Below are positions 45,685 to 53,897 of a stretch of DNA of 64,000 nucleotides, one piece after another. Below the pieces are notes generated by a model. That model worked only from the letters and a program-made list of their open reading frames with translations. It made no database searches and was not told where the DNA came from. The DNA lies in the NCBI GenBank assembly GCA_017541145.1, contig JAFXZT010000043.1:26215-90214 (forward strand), in the 5' to 3' direction. Position numbers and translations under genes: made by a program. This DNA is from Bacteroidales bacterium. Lineage in GTDB: Bacteria; Bacteroidota; Bacteroidia; Bacteroidales; UBA3824. The number at the start of each line of letters is the position of its first letter. The first letter of the stretch is position 1.

Positions 45685-47445
45685 ATGAAAAAAGTAATTT
45701 ATTATACAGCCATTGCAGGTATCCTTTTTACAACAGCTTGCAGTGATAGCCTTTTGGACATCGAACAGAAAGCGGCAAGTAATGAAGAATCATTCTATGA
45801 TAGAGAAGATGCTATCGAATCTGCCCGCACTGCGATGTATGCAACATTCAACGAAGAAATTGCAGGTACCGAAGGTATTTGGAATGCATATATTATGGGT
45901 CTTAACTATTCTGCTGACGACGTTTTGGCAGCAGGTGGTGATATAGAAGACCACGCTGATTTCCGTTATGTAAACGAAATGCGTTACGACCCGAGTTACA
46001 AACCGGTTGAACAACTCTACAAACATATCTATATGGCAGTTTACTCTGCTAACCTTATCATTGATAAGTTCAAAGAAGATAAACTTGATACCGACTACAA
46101 GAAACAAGTAGTTGCAGAAGCAAAAGTAATGCGTGCTTGGGCACACATGTTGGCTGCTCTCGTTTACGATCGTCCGCCTATTGTTGACAGACTTCTTACC
46201 AACGAAGACAAACCTACCAATGCTTCTTCTCAAAAAGCTATTCTTGATTGGTGTTATGAGGAATGTGTTGCTGCAATAGCTAATCTTCCTGAACGTAAAG
46301 GTCCGGATGACAAACAAGGTGCTTGGGTTGTTACAAAAGGTTTTGCACAATTCGTTGCCGGTAAATCTGCACTTTATGCAAATGAATACGAAAAATGTGT
46401 AAGCGTAATGAAAGACCTCGTAACATCTGACAAATACGCTCTTGTACCGGGTGCACAATTCAAAAACTTGTTCCACAAAAAAGGTGACGGTTGCAGCGAG
46501 AAAATTTTTGAATTCAACTACGAAACCAATACCTCTTTGGCAGGCGGTAAAGACGCTTGGAGAGTTGGTAATACACGTGGACGTTGGATGGTAGCAAACG
46601 TACTCAACTGGCGTGGTGATGATATCGTTGGTGGTGGTAAAAACCCACAAATCTGCGCTACAGGTGGTTGGGGCGGTGGCTCAATCCAACAGGATTTCGC
46701 TCACAAGATGCTTGAACACGATGGTGACAGCTATCGTCGTAAAGCTACATTCCTCACTTCTGACGAATTCTTCTATGATGCAAGTCTTTGCGGATGGAAG
46801 TCTGATAAAGAATATGGTGGAAAACTCTCAACTCGCGCTCAAAAAGAGTTTGATGCTGAACGTGGTATCAACAATTCTAACGGTTCATTCTCTCGTAGCG
46901 ATGTTATGGAAGTAAAAATGATGATGCACCCTGATGATGCTGACCTCTCAGTAGGTGACAACTGCAACAATACCAACGTTTGTCTTGCTCGTCTTGGTGA
47001 AGCTTACCTTATCTATGCTGAAGCTCTTATTCAGTTAGGCAGAAACGGAGAAGCTTTGGAATACATCCTTAAAATTCAGAATCGTGCAGGTGTTCCTGAA
47101 GACAAGAAAGCAACTGAAGCTACAATGGAAGTTCTTCAAGATGAAAAGCAATACGAACTTTGGTTTGAAGGTTGCCGTTGGTTTGATATCGTTCACTGGG
47201 GCATTGCAAAAGAATGTTTTGACAAAGTATTGGGCAAAATTCCTTACCAATTTGATGAATACTTTACATCAAAAGGTAAAAAGCCACACAAACTCTACTA
47301 TGTAATTAGAGAAGGTGAAAAGAACCCATTCACACAGGCAAATAAAACACTTAATTATGTGAAAGGTAAACACGAACATTGGCCAATACCTCAAGGAATT
47401 CTTGATGTTAACGATCAAATGCAACAATTAGATGGTTGGAAATAG
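45685..47445 (+). CDS. SusD/RagB-family nutrient-binding lipoprotein
   Basis: The 586-residue protein has a lipoprotein signal peptide with the lipobox FTTAC near residue 19, so it is lipid-anchored at the surface. The TPR-like helical fold of SusD is visible in FYDREDAIESARTAMYATF, EAKVMRAWAHMLAALVYDRPP and RLGEAYLIYAEALIQLG. The C-terminal FEGCRWFDIVHWG and WPIPQGILDVNDQM are family signatures. It forms the lid over the SusC channel. No glycoside hydrolase, lyase or peptidase gene follows, so the substrate is unassigned. A strong terminator ends the operon. Confidence 0.96.
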   Translation: MKKVIYYTAIAGILFTTACSDSLLDIEQKAASNEESFYDREDAIESARTAMYATFNEEIAGTEGIWNAYIMGLNYSADDVLAAGGDIEDHADFRYVNEMRYDPSYKPVEQLYKHIYMAVYSANLIIDKFKEDKLDTDYKKQVVAEAKVMRAWAHMLAALVYDRPPIVDRLLTNEDKPTNASSQKAILDWCYEECVAAIANLPERKGPDDKQGAWVVTKGFAQFVAGKSALYANEYEKCVSVMKDLVTSDKYALVPGAQFKNLFHKKGDGCSEKIFEFNYETNTSLAGGKDAWRVGNTRGRWMVANVLNWRGDDIVGGGKNPQICATGGWGGGSIQQDFAHKMLEHDGDSYRRKATFLTSDEFFYDASLCGWKSDKEYGGKLSTRAQKEFDAERGINNSNGSFSRSDVMEVKMMMHPDDADLSVGDNCNNTNVCLARLGEAYLIYAEALIQLGRNGEALEYILKIQNRAGVPEDKKATEATMEVLQDEKQYELWFEGCRWFDIVHWGIAKECFDKVLGKIPYQFDEYFTSKGKKPHKLYYVIREGEKNPFTQANKTLNYVKGKHEHWPIPQGILDVNDQMQQLDGWK

Positions 47446-47481
47446 TTTCCCAATTTGATTTTAATGCATAACCTTATATTT

Positions 47482-47520
47482 ATGACCGTTGTGATAGCTA
47501 TCACAACGGTCATTTTTTTT
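47482..47520. terminator. Terminator of the susCD operon
   Basis: ATGACCGTTGTGATAG (47482-47497) and CTATCACAACGGTCAT (47498-47513) form a perfect 16-bp stem without a real loop, followed by T8. In practice the central bases open into a loop. Confidence 0.92.
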
Positions 47521-47597
47521 TGTTCCCGGTGTCGTAATCTGATTTTTGTTTCCGGGGGGGGAAAAATCGTTAGATTAAAAATCCCCGTACCTCCGTT

Positions 47598-47629
47598 TTT
47601 GGCAGTATAACCTATTTTTTATATTTTTG
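47598..47629 (+). promoter_or_regulatory. Promoter of the DUF3990 gene pair
   Basis: TTTG (47598-47601), a 20-bp spacer and TATTTTTG (47622-47629) match the consensus exactly. The leader is about 24 nt to the ATG at 47658. Confidence 0.75.
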
Positions 47630-47657
47630 TTTTTGATTTTAATATCGATGTCAATCA

Positions 47658-48302
47658 ATGAACAAAATAAAATTATATCACGGTAGTATCAACAGTGTCG
47701 TAAATCCAATTTATGGTCTTGGTAACGATAGACACGATTATGGCAAAGGTTTTTATCTGACTGAAGATTTAAACCTTGCTAAAGAATGGGCTGTTAGTTG
47801 CCCGAGTGCTGTAAGCGGATATGTTCATGAATTTGAAATCGATGTTACCGGTCTTGATATTTTTGATTATCAGAATCACGGAATTTTGAATTGGCTCGCT
47901 GAGTTGATGAAACATCGCGATGCTGCCGATTCTAAAAGATACAAGGTGTTAGCCAAAAAATTTATTGATAAATATGGTTTGGCTACCGAATCTGCTGATA
48001 TTATAAAAGGCTGGCGTGCTGATGCGTCATATTTTTATATTGCGAAGTCTTTTGTACGTGACGAAGTTGATATCGATATTCTTGAAGAGCTTTTGCAACT
48101 TGGTTCACTTGGTATTCAATGGTGTTTGAAATCAGAAAAAGCATTCAATTCTATCGAAAAAACAGGTAATTTCATAGAAGTTGATTATCATGAATTTAAT
48201 GAAAAATACAACGAGCGTGATCGTGTGGCGCGTAAAAATATGATGATGTTGATTGATTCTGATAAAAACAAAGTAGAAAAAGTATTCAGTACTCTAATTT
48301 AA
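47658..48302 (+). CDS. DUF3990 protein, ADP-ribosyltransferase-like
   Basis: The 214-residue protein matches the DUF3990 family, which has an ADP-ribosyltransferase-like fold. The start KLYHGS (His8) corresponds to the NAD-contacting His, and DYGKGFYLT (Tyr33) to the aromatic strand, followed by NLAKEWA. The C-terminal half has LGIQWCLKSEKAFNSI, a pattern common at the end of the family. Whether the active-site acidic residue is present cannot be judged by eye. DUF3990 genes are often paired with small genes in suspected toxin-antitoxin loci. Here a 139-codon gene follows after 13 bp. It has its own promoter and stands apart from the susCD operon. Confidence 0.75.
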   Translation: MNKIKLYHGSINSVVNPIYGLGNDRHDYGKGFYLTEDLNLAKEWAVSCPSAVSGYVHEFEIDVTGLDIFDYQNHGILNWLAELMKHRDAADSKRYKVLAKKFIDKYGLATESADIIKGWRADASYFYIAKSFVRDEVDIDILEELLQLGSLGIQWCLKSEKAFNSIEKTGNFIEVDYHEFNEKYNERDRVARKNMMMLIDSDKNKVEKVFSTLI

Positions 48303-48315
48303 AATAATTAATATT

Positions 48316-48735
48316 ATGGCATCGTATCCGGAATGTTATTTAGACGAAATTGTTGAAACTCAGGGTAAACTCTTTGAGTATGTTGCTGATTTGGAGCCGC
48401 AAGTAGATGTGGAAGATTTTATTACAAATTATATGACAAGCTCTACCCGTAGGCATCTTGATCATGCTGATGCCTATCTCAGTAATCTCAATAAAAATGA
48501 GTTGTATGAATATTTTTGTAAATTTGATAATTATCAATTGAAATCGGGTAATGGTCTTTCAGGTTTCAAACCAAATTGGATAGGACAGTTTTATGCATAT
48601 TTTCAATGGCAAAACAATATTTCCAGTGTTGAAACTCTTTTGAAAGTTCCTTTGGATTTTATTGAGGCAGCATATTACGGTCTTCACGATTTGGACCTTG
48701 ATATCGCTGTGAAAAAAGTGTCGGATTCTTTATAA
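48316..48735 (+). CDS. Small partner of the DUF3990 gene
   Basis: The 139-residue protein is soluble and acidic, with no signal peptide. It starts 13 bp after the DUF3990 gene and must share its promoter. The motifs YLDEIVETQGKLFEYV, FITNYMTSSTRRHLD and GFKPNWIGQFYAYFQW, and the C-terminal GLHDLDLDIAVKKV, suggest a conserved family that I recall as an unnamed companion of DUF3990 genes; that memory needs a search. It is not the DUF3791 protein usually paired with DUF3990. A role as antitoxin or immunity protein, or as a cofactor, is inference. Confidence 0.65.
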   Translation: MASYPECYLDEIVETQGKLFEYVADLEPQVDVEDFITNYMTSSTRRHLDHADAYLSNLNKNELYEYFCKFDNYQLKSGNGLSGFKPNWIGQFYAYFQWQNNISSVETLLKVPLDFIEAAYYGLHDLDLDIAVKKVSDSL

Positions 48736-48836
48736 TTCAAATCAAAATCGCTGTATTTGTTAAATGCAGTTTTTTTGTTTTACTTAATAAATATTTTATA
48801 AATTTGCCTTCGATAAATTTATCGTTGGATTCGTGT

Positions 48837-48937
48837 GTAGAGACGCGATTTATCGCGTCTCTACGATAAATCGCATTTTATGATAATTTGAGACGCGATA
48901 AATCGATAATTTGAGACGCGATAAATCGCGTCTCTAC
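48837..48937. repeat. Cluster of GTAGAG-family palindromes with a local duplication
   Basis: A perfect copy with 13-bp arms lies at 48837-48864 (GTAGAGACGCGAT and ATCGCGTCTCTAC around TT). A truncated copy (48890-48905) and a further copy (48913-48937) follow, both starting GAGACGCGATAAATCG and preceded by ATAATTT. The pair looks like a recent 23-bp direct duplication of one arm. All lie in the gap before aroB. Confidence 0.92.
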
Positions 48938-48969
48938 AATGCATCAATCTCGAAGAAAATTATATTATT

Positions 48970-50025
48970 ATGAATTTACCTGAAAATGTGGTTTGTGCCA
49001 CAGATGCCAACTCGGTTTTGAATGATATTCTTAACCGTCATAAGGGCAAAGTATTTGTTTTGACTGACGAAAATACTCAAGAATTTTGTCTGCCGAAATT
49101 GCCCGCTCTCGCTGATCATCATGCCGTGGTTATTAATATCAAAAGCGGTGAACAATACAAGAATCTTGATACATTGTCGCATATTTGGACTGTTATGGGC
49201 GAAAACGGCGGCGACAGAAAATCTCTTTTTGTAAATCTCGGCGGCGGTGTAATCGGTGATATGGGCGGTTTGGCGGCTTCGCTTTTCAAAAGAGGTGTCA
49301 GTTTCGTGAATATTCCTACTACTTTGCTCGCTCAGGTAGATGCCTCGTGCGGCGGCAAACTCGCTGTGGATTTCAACGGTTTGAAAAATGAGATAGGTCT
49401 TTTTAGAAATCCAGATAAGGTAATTATCAGTACTGAGTTTCTTAAATCTTTGCCCGAAAATCAATTGATTTCCGGTATGGCTGAGATGATAAAACATGCT
49501 ATTATTTATAGCGAAGAGTATTTTGAGGAAATTCAAGAGTTTGATGTAAAACATCCGGATTGGGATTTGTTGGGCAAATTGGTAGAAATTTCTGTTAAAA
49601 TAAAAAACGATTTCGCCGGCAAAGATCCTACTGAAAAAGGTATTCGCAAGATGTTGAATTTCGGTCATACAATCGGTCATGCTATAGAAAGTTACAGTTT
49701 TGAGACCGAACATCCGTTGCTTCACGGTGAGGCTGTGGCTGTCGGTATTATTTGCGAACTTTATCTCAGCAACAATTATCTTAATTTTCCTCACAAGAAA
49801 CTTATGGATGTGGTTCGTTATATCAACAGGATGTATACTCCGTTTAATTTCAAGTTTCAACAGTACGAAAAATTGCTTGAATTGATGTCTCACGACAAGA
49901 AAAATACTGAGGGAAATATTAATTTCTCGCTTGTAAAGGATTTTGGCGTGTACGAAATCGATCAGCATTGCAAGGTTGATGATATTTATCAGTCATTGAG
50001 TTTTTATCTTCAAGTAAATTTGTAA
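48970..50025 (+). CDS. aroB: 3-dehydroquinate synthase
   Basis: AroB converts DAHP to 3-dehydroquinate, the second step of the shikimate pathway, with NAD+ and a metal. The 351-residue protein has GGGVIGDMGGLAAS (about 90-103), the substrate motif NIPTTLLAQVDASCGGKLAVDF, the Glu/Lys cluster GMAEMIKHAII and the metal-binding histidines in NFGHTIGHAIE and LLHGEAVAVG. It begins a long co-directional run of genes to 57677, most with gaps below 60 bp. Confidence 0.97.
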   Translation: MNLPENVVCATDANSVLNDILNRHKGKVFVLTDENTQEFCLPKLPALADHHAVVINIKSGEQYKNLDTLSHIWTVMGENGGDRKSLFVNLGGGVIGDMGGLAASLFKRGVSFVNIPTTLLAQVDASCGGKLAVDFNGLKNEIGLFRNPDKVIISTEFLKSLPENQLISGMAEMIKHAIIYSEEYFEEIQEFDVKHPDWDLLGKLVEISVKIKNDFAGKDPTEKGIRKMLNFGHTIGHAIESYSFETEHPLLHGEAVAVGIICELYLSNNYLNFPHKKLMDVVRYINRMYTPFNFKFQQYEKLLELMSHDKKNTEGNINFSLVKDFGVYEIDQHCKVDDIYQSLSFYLQVNL

Positions 50026-50044
50026 AAAAAAATCAGTTAACAAT

Positions 50045-50518
50045 ATGTTTTTAGATAATTCACAATCCACTTCAAGATGGATGTTTGCCGAAACGCTTAC
50101 GATGTTGATAGGTACGGCATTGATAATATATTCAAATTTTGACAACGAGAATTCTAATAATTATTTCATTGCGGGTATTGTATTGGTGGTTGCCTTTATG
50201 ATAATGCTTTGGATAAATCCGTCATACTTCTATTTCAATGTTGACGACAAATATGTGGATATTCGCAACATGTCGGCATTTCCTGTGTTGAGAAAACCTA
50301 AGCAATACAAATTTCCGAAACAGGGTCTTGTATCTTACGAGTTTCCGTCGGGCGTATTCGGCTTACAAAAATTGTTGGTTTTTACAGTAAAAGGTTTAGA
50401 CCCGAAAACCAAAAAGCCGGTAACTGTAACTTCAGAACCCATAAATATTACTGCTCTCAGCAAAAAAGCCGTTGCTGATTTGGAAAATACATTAAAGAAA
50501 TTAGTAAAAGCCAAATAA
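50045..50518 (+). CDS. Membrane protein with two helices and a PH-like tail
   Basis: The 157-residue protein has two membrane segments (about 12-30 and 40-58), then a soluble region of about 95 residues that is mostly strand with a C-terminal helix (AVADLENTLKKLVKAK). This layout resembles bacterial PH-like membrane proteins, but no specific family is recognised. It starts 19 bp after aroB and 7 bp before the next gene, so it is probably in the same operon. Confidence 0.65.
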   Translation: MFLDNSQSTSRWMFAETLTMLIGTALIIYSNFDNENSNNYFIAGIVLVVAFMIMLWINPSYFYFNVDDKYVDIRNMSAFPVLRKPKQYKFPKQGLVSYEFPSGVFGLQKLLVFTVKGLDPKTKKPVTVTSEPINITALSKKAVADLENTLKKLVKAK

Positions 50519-50525
50519 TATTCTT

Positions 50526-51365
50526 ATGAGATTTTTTGCGGCTTTGTTGGTTGTTGTATTGTTGTTGACATCTTTTAGTTTTACCGATGCACAAAAGCCG
50601 CAAAATTTCTATGAAAAATATATCAAGAGTCAGGACATCTTTTCTTATCTCAACGTTCAGCCTGCAAAAACAGCTCTTGATTTTGACACTTCGATTATAT
50701 TTTCGTCGCGACAAATTCCCGAAAACAATATTTACGGATTGAAATCCCGTAAAGAGTATGCTGATTATCTTTTTCAAAGCAAACAATACAAATTGTCGGC
50801 GATTGAGTATGATAATATCATGAAGGCAGAGTCTTCGCCGCAAAACCTTCTGAAATTGACTAAATCTCTTGTCGGGGCAGGGGAGTTGAGCCGTGCTAAT
50901 GCTTGTTGCGATTCGTTGGCAGTAAGCTTTCCGCTGAGAGCTTTCAATATAAAAGCTTGCTTGTATATTATGACTGATGATTTCGACAGTTTTGATTCGT
51001 TGCCGAAATCGCAGCTTGTGACATCGATAAATTATTTGCGATATTTGCCTGTACATTTTAAGAAACCGGCGGTTGCTGGCGTGATGTCGATGTTGATTCC
51101 GGGGAGCGGACAAATTTATTCCGGTGATATCCCCGAAGGCGTTGTTACAATAATAGTTACTGCGTTTGATGCTTTTCATATCGTTAACGGTGTGAAGAAA
51201 TACGGTGTTAAAGATATTTATCCGATAATTTCAATCGGACTCGGTACTGTTTTTTACATCCGTAACATCGTAAGAGCTGTAAGGATTTCCAAAAGTAAAA
51301 ATCGATACTTAATAAAACTTAGAAATGATAAAATCGCTGATTATATGTTTACTACTTTGTTTTAG
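50526..51365 (+). CDS. Secreted or membrane protein with a PGSGQIYSG motif
   Basis: The 279-residue protein has a signal peptide (about 1-22), a helical, TPR-like soluble region (about 70-175, with AIEYDNIMKAESSPQNLLKLTKSLVGAGELSRAN), then membrane segments at about 190-260. The segment before them, MSMLIPGSGQIYSGDIPEG, resembles the TM2/DUF5683-type turn. The next gene overlaps its end by 41 bp and encodes a shorter protein with the same layout, so the two are probably distant relatives that work together. The function is unknown. Confidence 0.65.
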   Translation: MRFFAALLVVVLLLTSFSFTDAQKPQNFYEKYIKSQDIFSYLNVQPAKTALDFDTSIIFSSRQIPENNIYGLKSRKEYADYLFQSKQYKLSAIEYDNIMKAESSPQNLLKLTKSLVGAGELSRANACCDSLAVSFPLRAFNIKACLYIMTDDFDSFDSLPKSQLVTSINYLRYLPVHFKKPAVAGVMSMLIPGSGQIYSGDIPEGVVTIIVTAFDAFHIVNGVKKYGVKDIYPIISIGLGTVFYIRNIVRAVRISKSKNRYLIKLRNDKIADYMFTTLF

Positions 51366-51867
51366 TTGTATTTTTGCTATAGCTCAGGATGAGGTAACTC
51401 CGGTATCAAAAGCGCGTGATAATTTCAATAGCAAGGATTATGAGCTTGCAGAATTAGAAATCAAACGTGCAATATTTTATGGTGATACTTCGGTTGCTAC
51501 ATTGCAGCTCGCTGTTGATATCCTTGAATGTCAAAAAAAATATTCCGAGGCTGAGTTCTTCAGAAAAAAAGTTAACAGTCAACTAAATATTAACGGTTTA
51601 AATAGCGTTGATACCTTGCGTAGAAACAAAAATTCGAGGTTGGCAAGTATCATGTCGTCGATAATTCCCGGATTAGGACAGTATTACAGCGGTAACTTCA
51701 AGCAAGGAATTAGTTCACAATTGTTATTAGGCACAGTTACAGGAGTTTCCGTATTGATGTTTGAAAATTATAACCCTTGTACTGCGATATTGTCATCAGT
51801 TCCGATGTTTTTGCGTTACTATAGCGGCGGCATCGTTAACGCTGGAAAATGCGCACGTCGTAAGTGA
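51325..51867 (+). CDS. Shorter relative with an IPGLGQYYSG motif
   Basis: The 180-residue protein has a signal peptide (about 1-20), a TPR-like helical region (about 27-75, with RDNFNSKDYELAELEIKRAIFYGD) and a C-terminal membrane part introduced by SSIIPGLGQYYSGNFKQGI. It starts inside the previous gene in another frame, 41 bp before its stop, so translational coupling is likely. Layout and motif match the upstream protein. A Cys-rich end (NAGKCARRK) is unusual. The function is unknown. Confidence 0.6.
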   Translation: MIKSLIICLLLCFSCIFAIAQDEVTPVSKARDNFNSKDYELAELEIKRAIFYGDTSVATLQLAVDILECQKKYSEAEFFRKKVNSQLNINGLNSVDTLRRNKNSRLASIMSSIIPGLGQYYSGNFKQGISSQLLLGTVTGVSVLMFENYNPCTAILSSVPMFLRYYSGGIVNAGKCARRK

Positions 51868-51919
51868 ACTAAGGCACTGATTTTGTATAGTATGATATAA
51901 AATTAAAATAAACAAGAAA

Positions 51920-52972
51920 ATGAAACTTAAACATCTGATTTTTACCTTATTGTTGATTGTAGCAACTGGATTTTCGTCGGTTGCTCAGTCGGTTGTGGAT
52001 TATACACAACTCAATCAGTTGAAAGTATATACACTCAATGAATACTTAAATTCGCCCGAACTGGTGAAGGTTTTGGATTTGAGTGGCAACGATTTGACTG
52101 CCGTACCGGATGATGTACAACTTTGTACAAATCTTATCGCGATATATCTTCAAGGAAATTCGCTCGTAACATTGCCGGCATTTCTTACTTCTATGCCAAA
52201 TCTTCAGTATATCTTTGCCGATGATAATAGTTTAAGCAAATTGCCGCAGGGATTGAGTAAAATCTCGAATTTGAAGGTTTTATCGTTGAATAATAATAAT
52301 TTTAAGTTGATACCTTCCGAAGTATTGAAATGCAATAAACTCGAAGCACTTTATTTTTCGGGCAACAATGTATCATCGTTGCCGCCGCTTTCAGGAAAAT
52401 TGCCGTCAATATTGGAATTGGATTTGTCTTTCAACAATTTGTCGGATGTTTCTGAAATCGGAAATCTCACATCGTTGCAAGTTTTGATGTTGTCAAACAA
52501 CAAATCGTTGGGACTTGTACCGCCGTCGTTCAAGAATATCAAAAATATTGAAGTATTATATCTTGATGATTGTCCTGTAAGAAAGATAGATAATACGGTT
52601 TTGTCGTTGAAAAGCTTGAAAAGATTATCGATGGCTCACTGCGGATTGAAATCAATTCCAACTACAATCAGTCAATTGTCGGGCCTTACACATCTTTTGC
52701 TCAATAATAATGAGATTGTAGAAATTCCGCCGGCACTTTACAATCTTTCGGCATTGCAATATTTGTCGTTGAATACCAATAATATCAGAAGTGTAAGTCA
52801 GAGTTTAACCAAATTGACTTCGCTTATAGATCTCGATTTCTCAAAAAATCCTGAAATTAAATGGTTTCCGGAGACATTGCCTCAACTCAAAAGCCTTAAA
52901 TCAATCGGTTTGAGCGGAACAAATTTGCGTATGCTGAATTTCGAGATTATGAGTACAAAAATTATTTATTAA
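51920..52972 (+). CDS. Secreted leucine-rich repeat protein
   Basis: The 350-residue protein has a signal peptide (about 1-22) and about eleven leucine-rich repeats of 22-24 residues (about 48-340) with the consensus L..L.LS.N.L...P. Examples are LKVLSLNNNNFKLIPSEV and LTHLLLNNNEIVEIPPAL. Such solenoids bind proteins. There is no membrane anchor, sortase motif or C-terminal secretion domain, so it is probably periplasmic or released. It lies 52 bp after the previous gene and 74 bp before cheR and may share their transcript. Confidence 0.85.
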   Translation: MKLKHLIFTLLLIVATGFSSVAQSVVDYTQLNQLKVYTLNEYLNSPELVKVLDLSGNDLTAVPDDVQLCTNLIAIYLQGNSLVTLPAFLTSMPNLQYIFADDNSLSKLPQGLSKISNLKVLSLNNNNFKLIPSEVLKCNKLEALYFSGNNVSSLPPLSGKLPSILELDLSFNNLSDVSEIGNLTSLQVLMLSNNKSLGLVPPSFKNIKNIEVLYLDDCPVRKIDNTVLSLKSLKRLSMAHCGLKSIPTTISQLSGLTHLLLNNNEIVEIPPALYNLSALQYLSLNTNNIRSVSQSLTKLTSLIDLDFSKNPEIKWFPETLPQLKSLKSIGLSGTNLRMLNFEIMSTKIIY

Positions 52973-53046
52973 AACTTAAAAAAAATTTGGATTTCTATGA
53001 AATAGTTTTTTATTTTGAATTTCGTTAAAATGAAAAACTGTATCAG

Positions 53047-53892
53047 ATGGAAACTATCGCAGAGCAAGATATTATCACATTGAAAAAGGTTTTGAGGGAT
53101 AGTGGCGGTTATGATTTTTCCAACTATTCCACGAAATCTTTTGTCAGGCGTATGGAAAAAATCTTATACGATTATAAGATGGATATCTATACATTGATAA
53201 ACACTTTAAAATTGGATAATGAACTTCTGGAACGGGTAGTAAAAGATATTACTGTAAATACTACTGAAATATTTCGAGATCCTGCTGTTTGGCAGGCAAT
53301 TAAATACAGATTATTACCTAAATATCATTCACAGAAGGAGATTAATGTGTGGCATGCCGGTTGTAGCATCGGAATGGAAGTATATTCTTTCGAAATACTT
53401 CTATGCGAGTTGGGATTGTTTGAAAAAACCAATATTTACGCTACCGATCTTAATACCGATGTGTTGGCTACAGCAGAAAAAGGCGTTTACAGCTATAGAA
53501 ACGCTTCGGAGTTTTTGGACAATTACACAAAAGCTCTTTGTGTAAATCCTTTCAATTACGAGGAAAGAATCAGTCTTCCAATATCAAAATATATGGATTT
53601 TGATGAAAAGAAGGATTTGTTGAAAATTAAACCGTTTTTGCTGAACAAAGCAAAATTCAAAAAACATAATCTCGTATCGGAATCCAATCCGTTTAATGTG
53701 AAATATGATATAATATTTTGTCGTAATGTTTTGATTTATTTTGATCAGTATCTTCAAAATAAATTGTACGGCGATTTTTGGGATTGTTTGGCGGAAAACG
53801 GCACGCTTGTACTTGGTATTCATGAGAGTATACTTGGCGCGATGTCTGCAAAATATGAAAAGAAAGGCTTGATGTATCAAAAGAAAGGTTGA
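53047..53892 (+). CDS. CheR-type protein-glutamate methyltransferase
   Basis: CheR uses SAM to methylate glutamates on receptor coiled coils. The 281-residue protein has the N-terminal helical domain and TTEIFRDPAVW (about 72-82). The SAM-binding motif GCSIGME is at 105-111 and YATDLNTDVL follows (about 131-140). The FCRNVLIYF segment (about 224-232) and LVLGIHESI complete the family pattern. All catalytic landmarks look intact. It is followed 5 bp later by a degenerate CheR, then CheB. No CheA, CheW or flagellar gene is present in the window, so its role is probably not flagellar chemotaxis. Confidence 0.9.
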   Translation: METIAEQDIITLKKVLRDSGGYDFSNYSTKSFVRRMEKILYDYKMDIYTLINTLKLDNELLERVVKDITVNTTEIFRDPAVWQAIKYRLLPKYHSQKEINVWHAGCSIGMEVYSFEILLCELGLFEKTNIYATDLNTDVLATAEKGVYSYRNASEFLDNYTKALCVNPFNYEERISLPISKYMDFDEKKDLLKIKPFLLNKAKFKKHNLVSESNPFNVKYDIIFCRNVLIYFDQYLQNKLYGDFWDCLAENGTLVLGIHESILGAMSAKYEKKGLMYQKKG

Positions 53893-53897
53893 GATAA

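Noticed and set aside
45790..46650. 286-codon ORF antisense to susD
   Set aside because: Shadow frame within a strongly biased, clearly coding susD gene.
48976..49968. 330-codon ORF antisense to aroB
   Set aside because: aroB motifs are intact over the full length; the antisense frame has no support.
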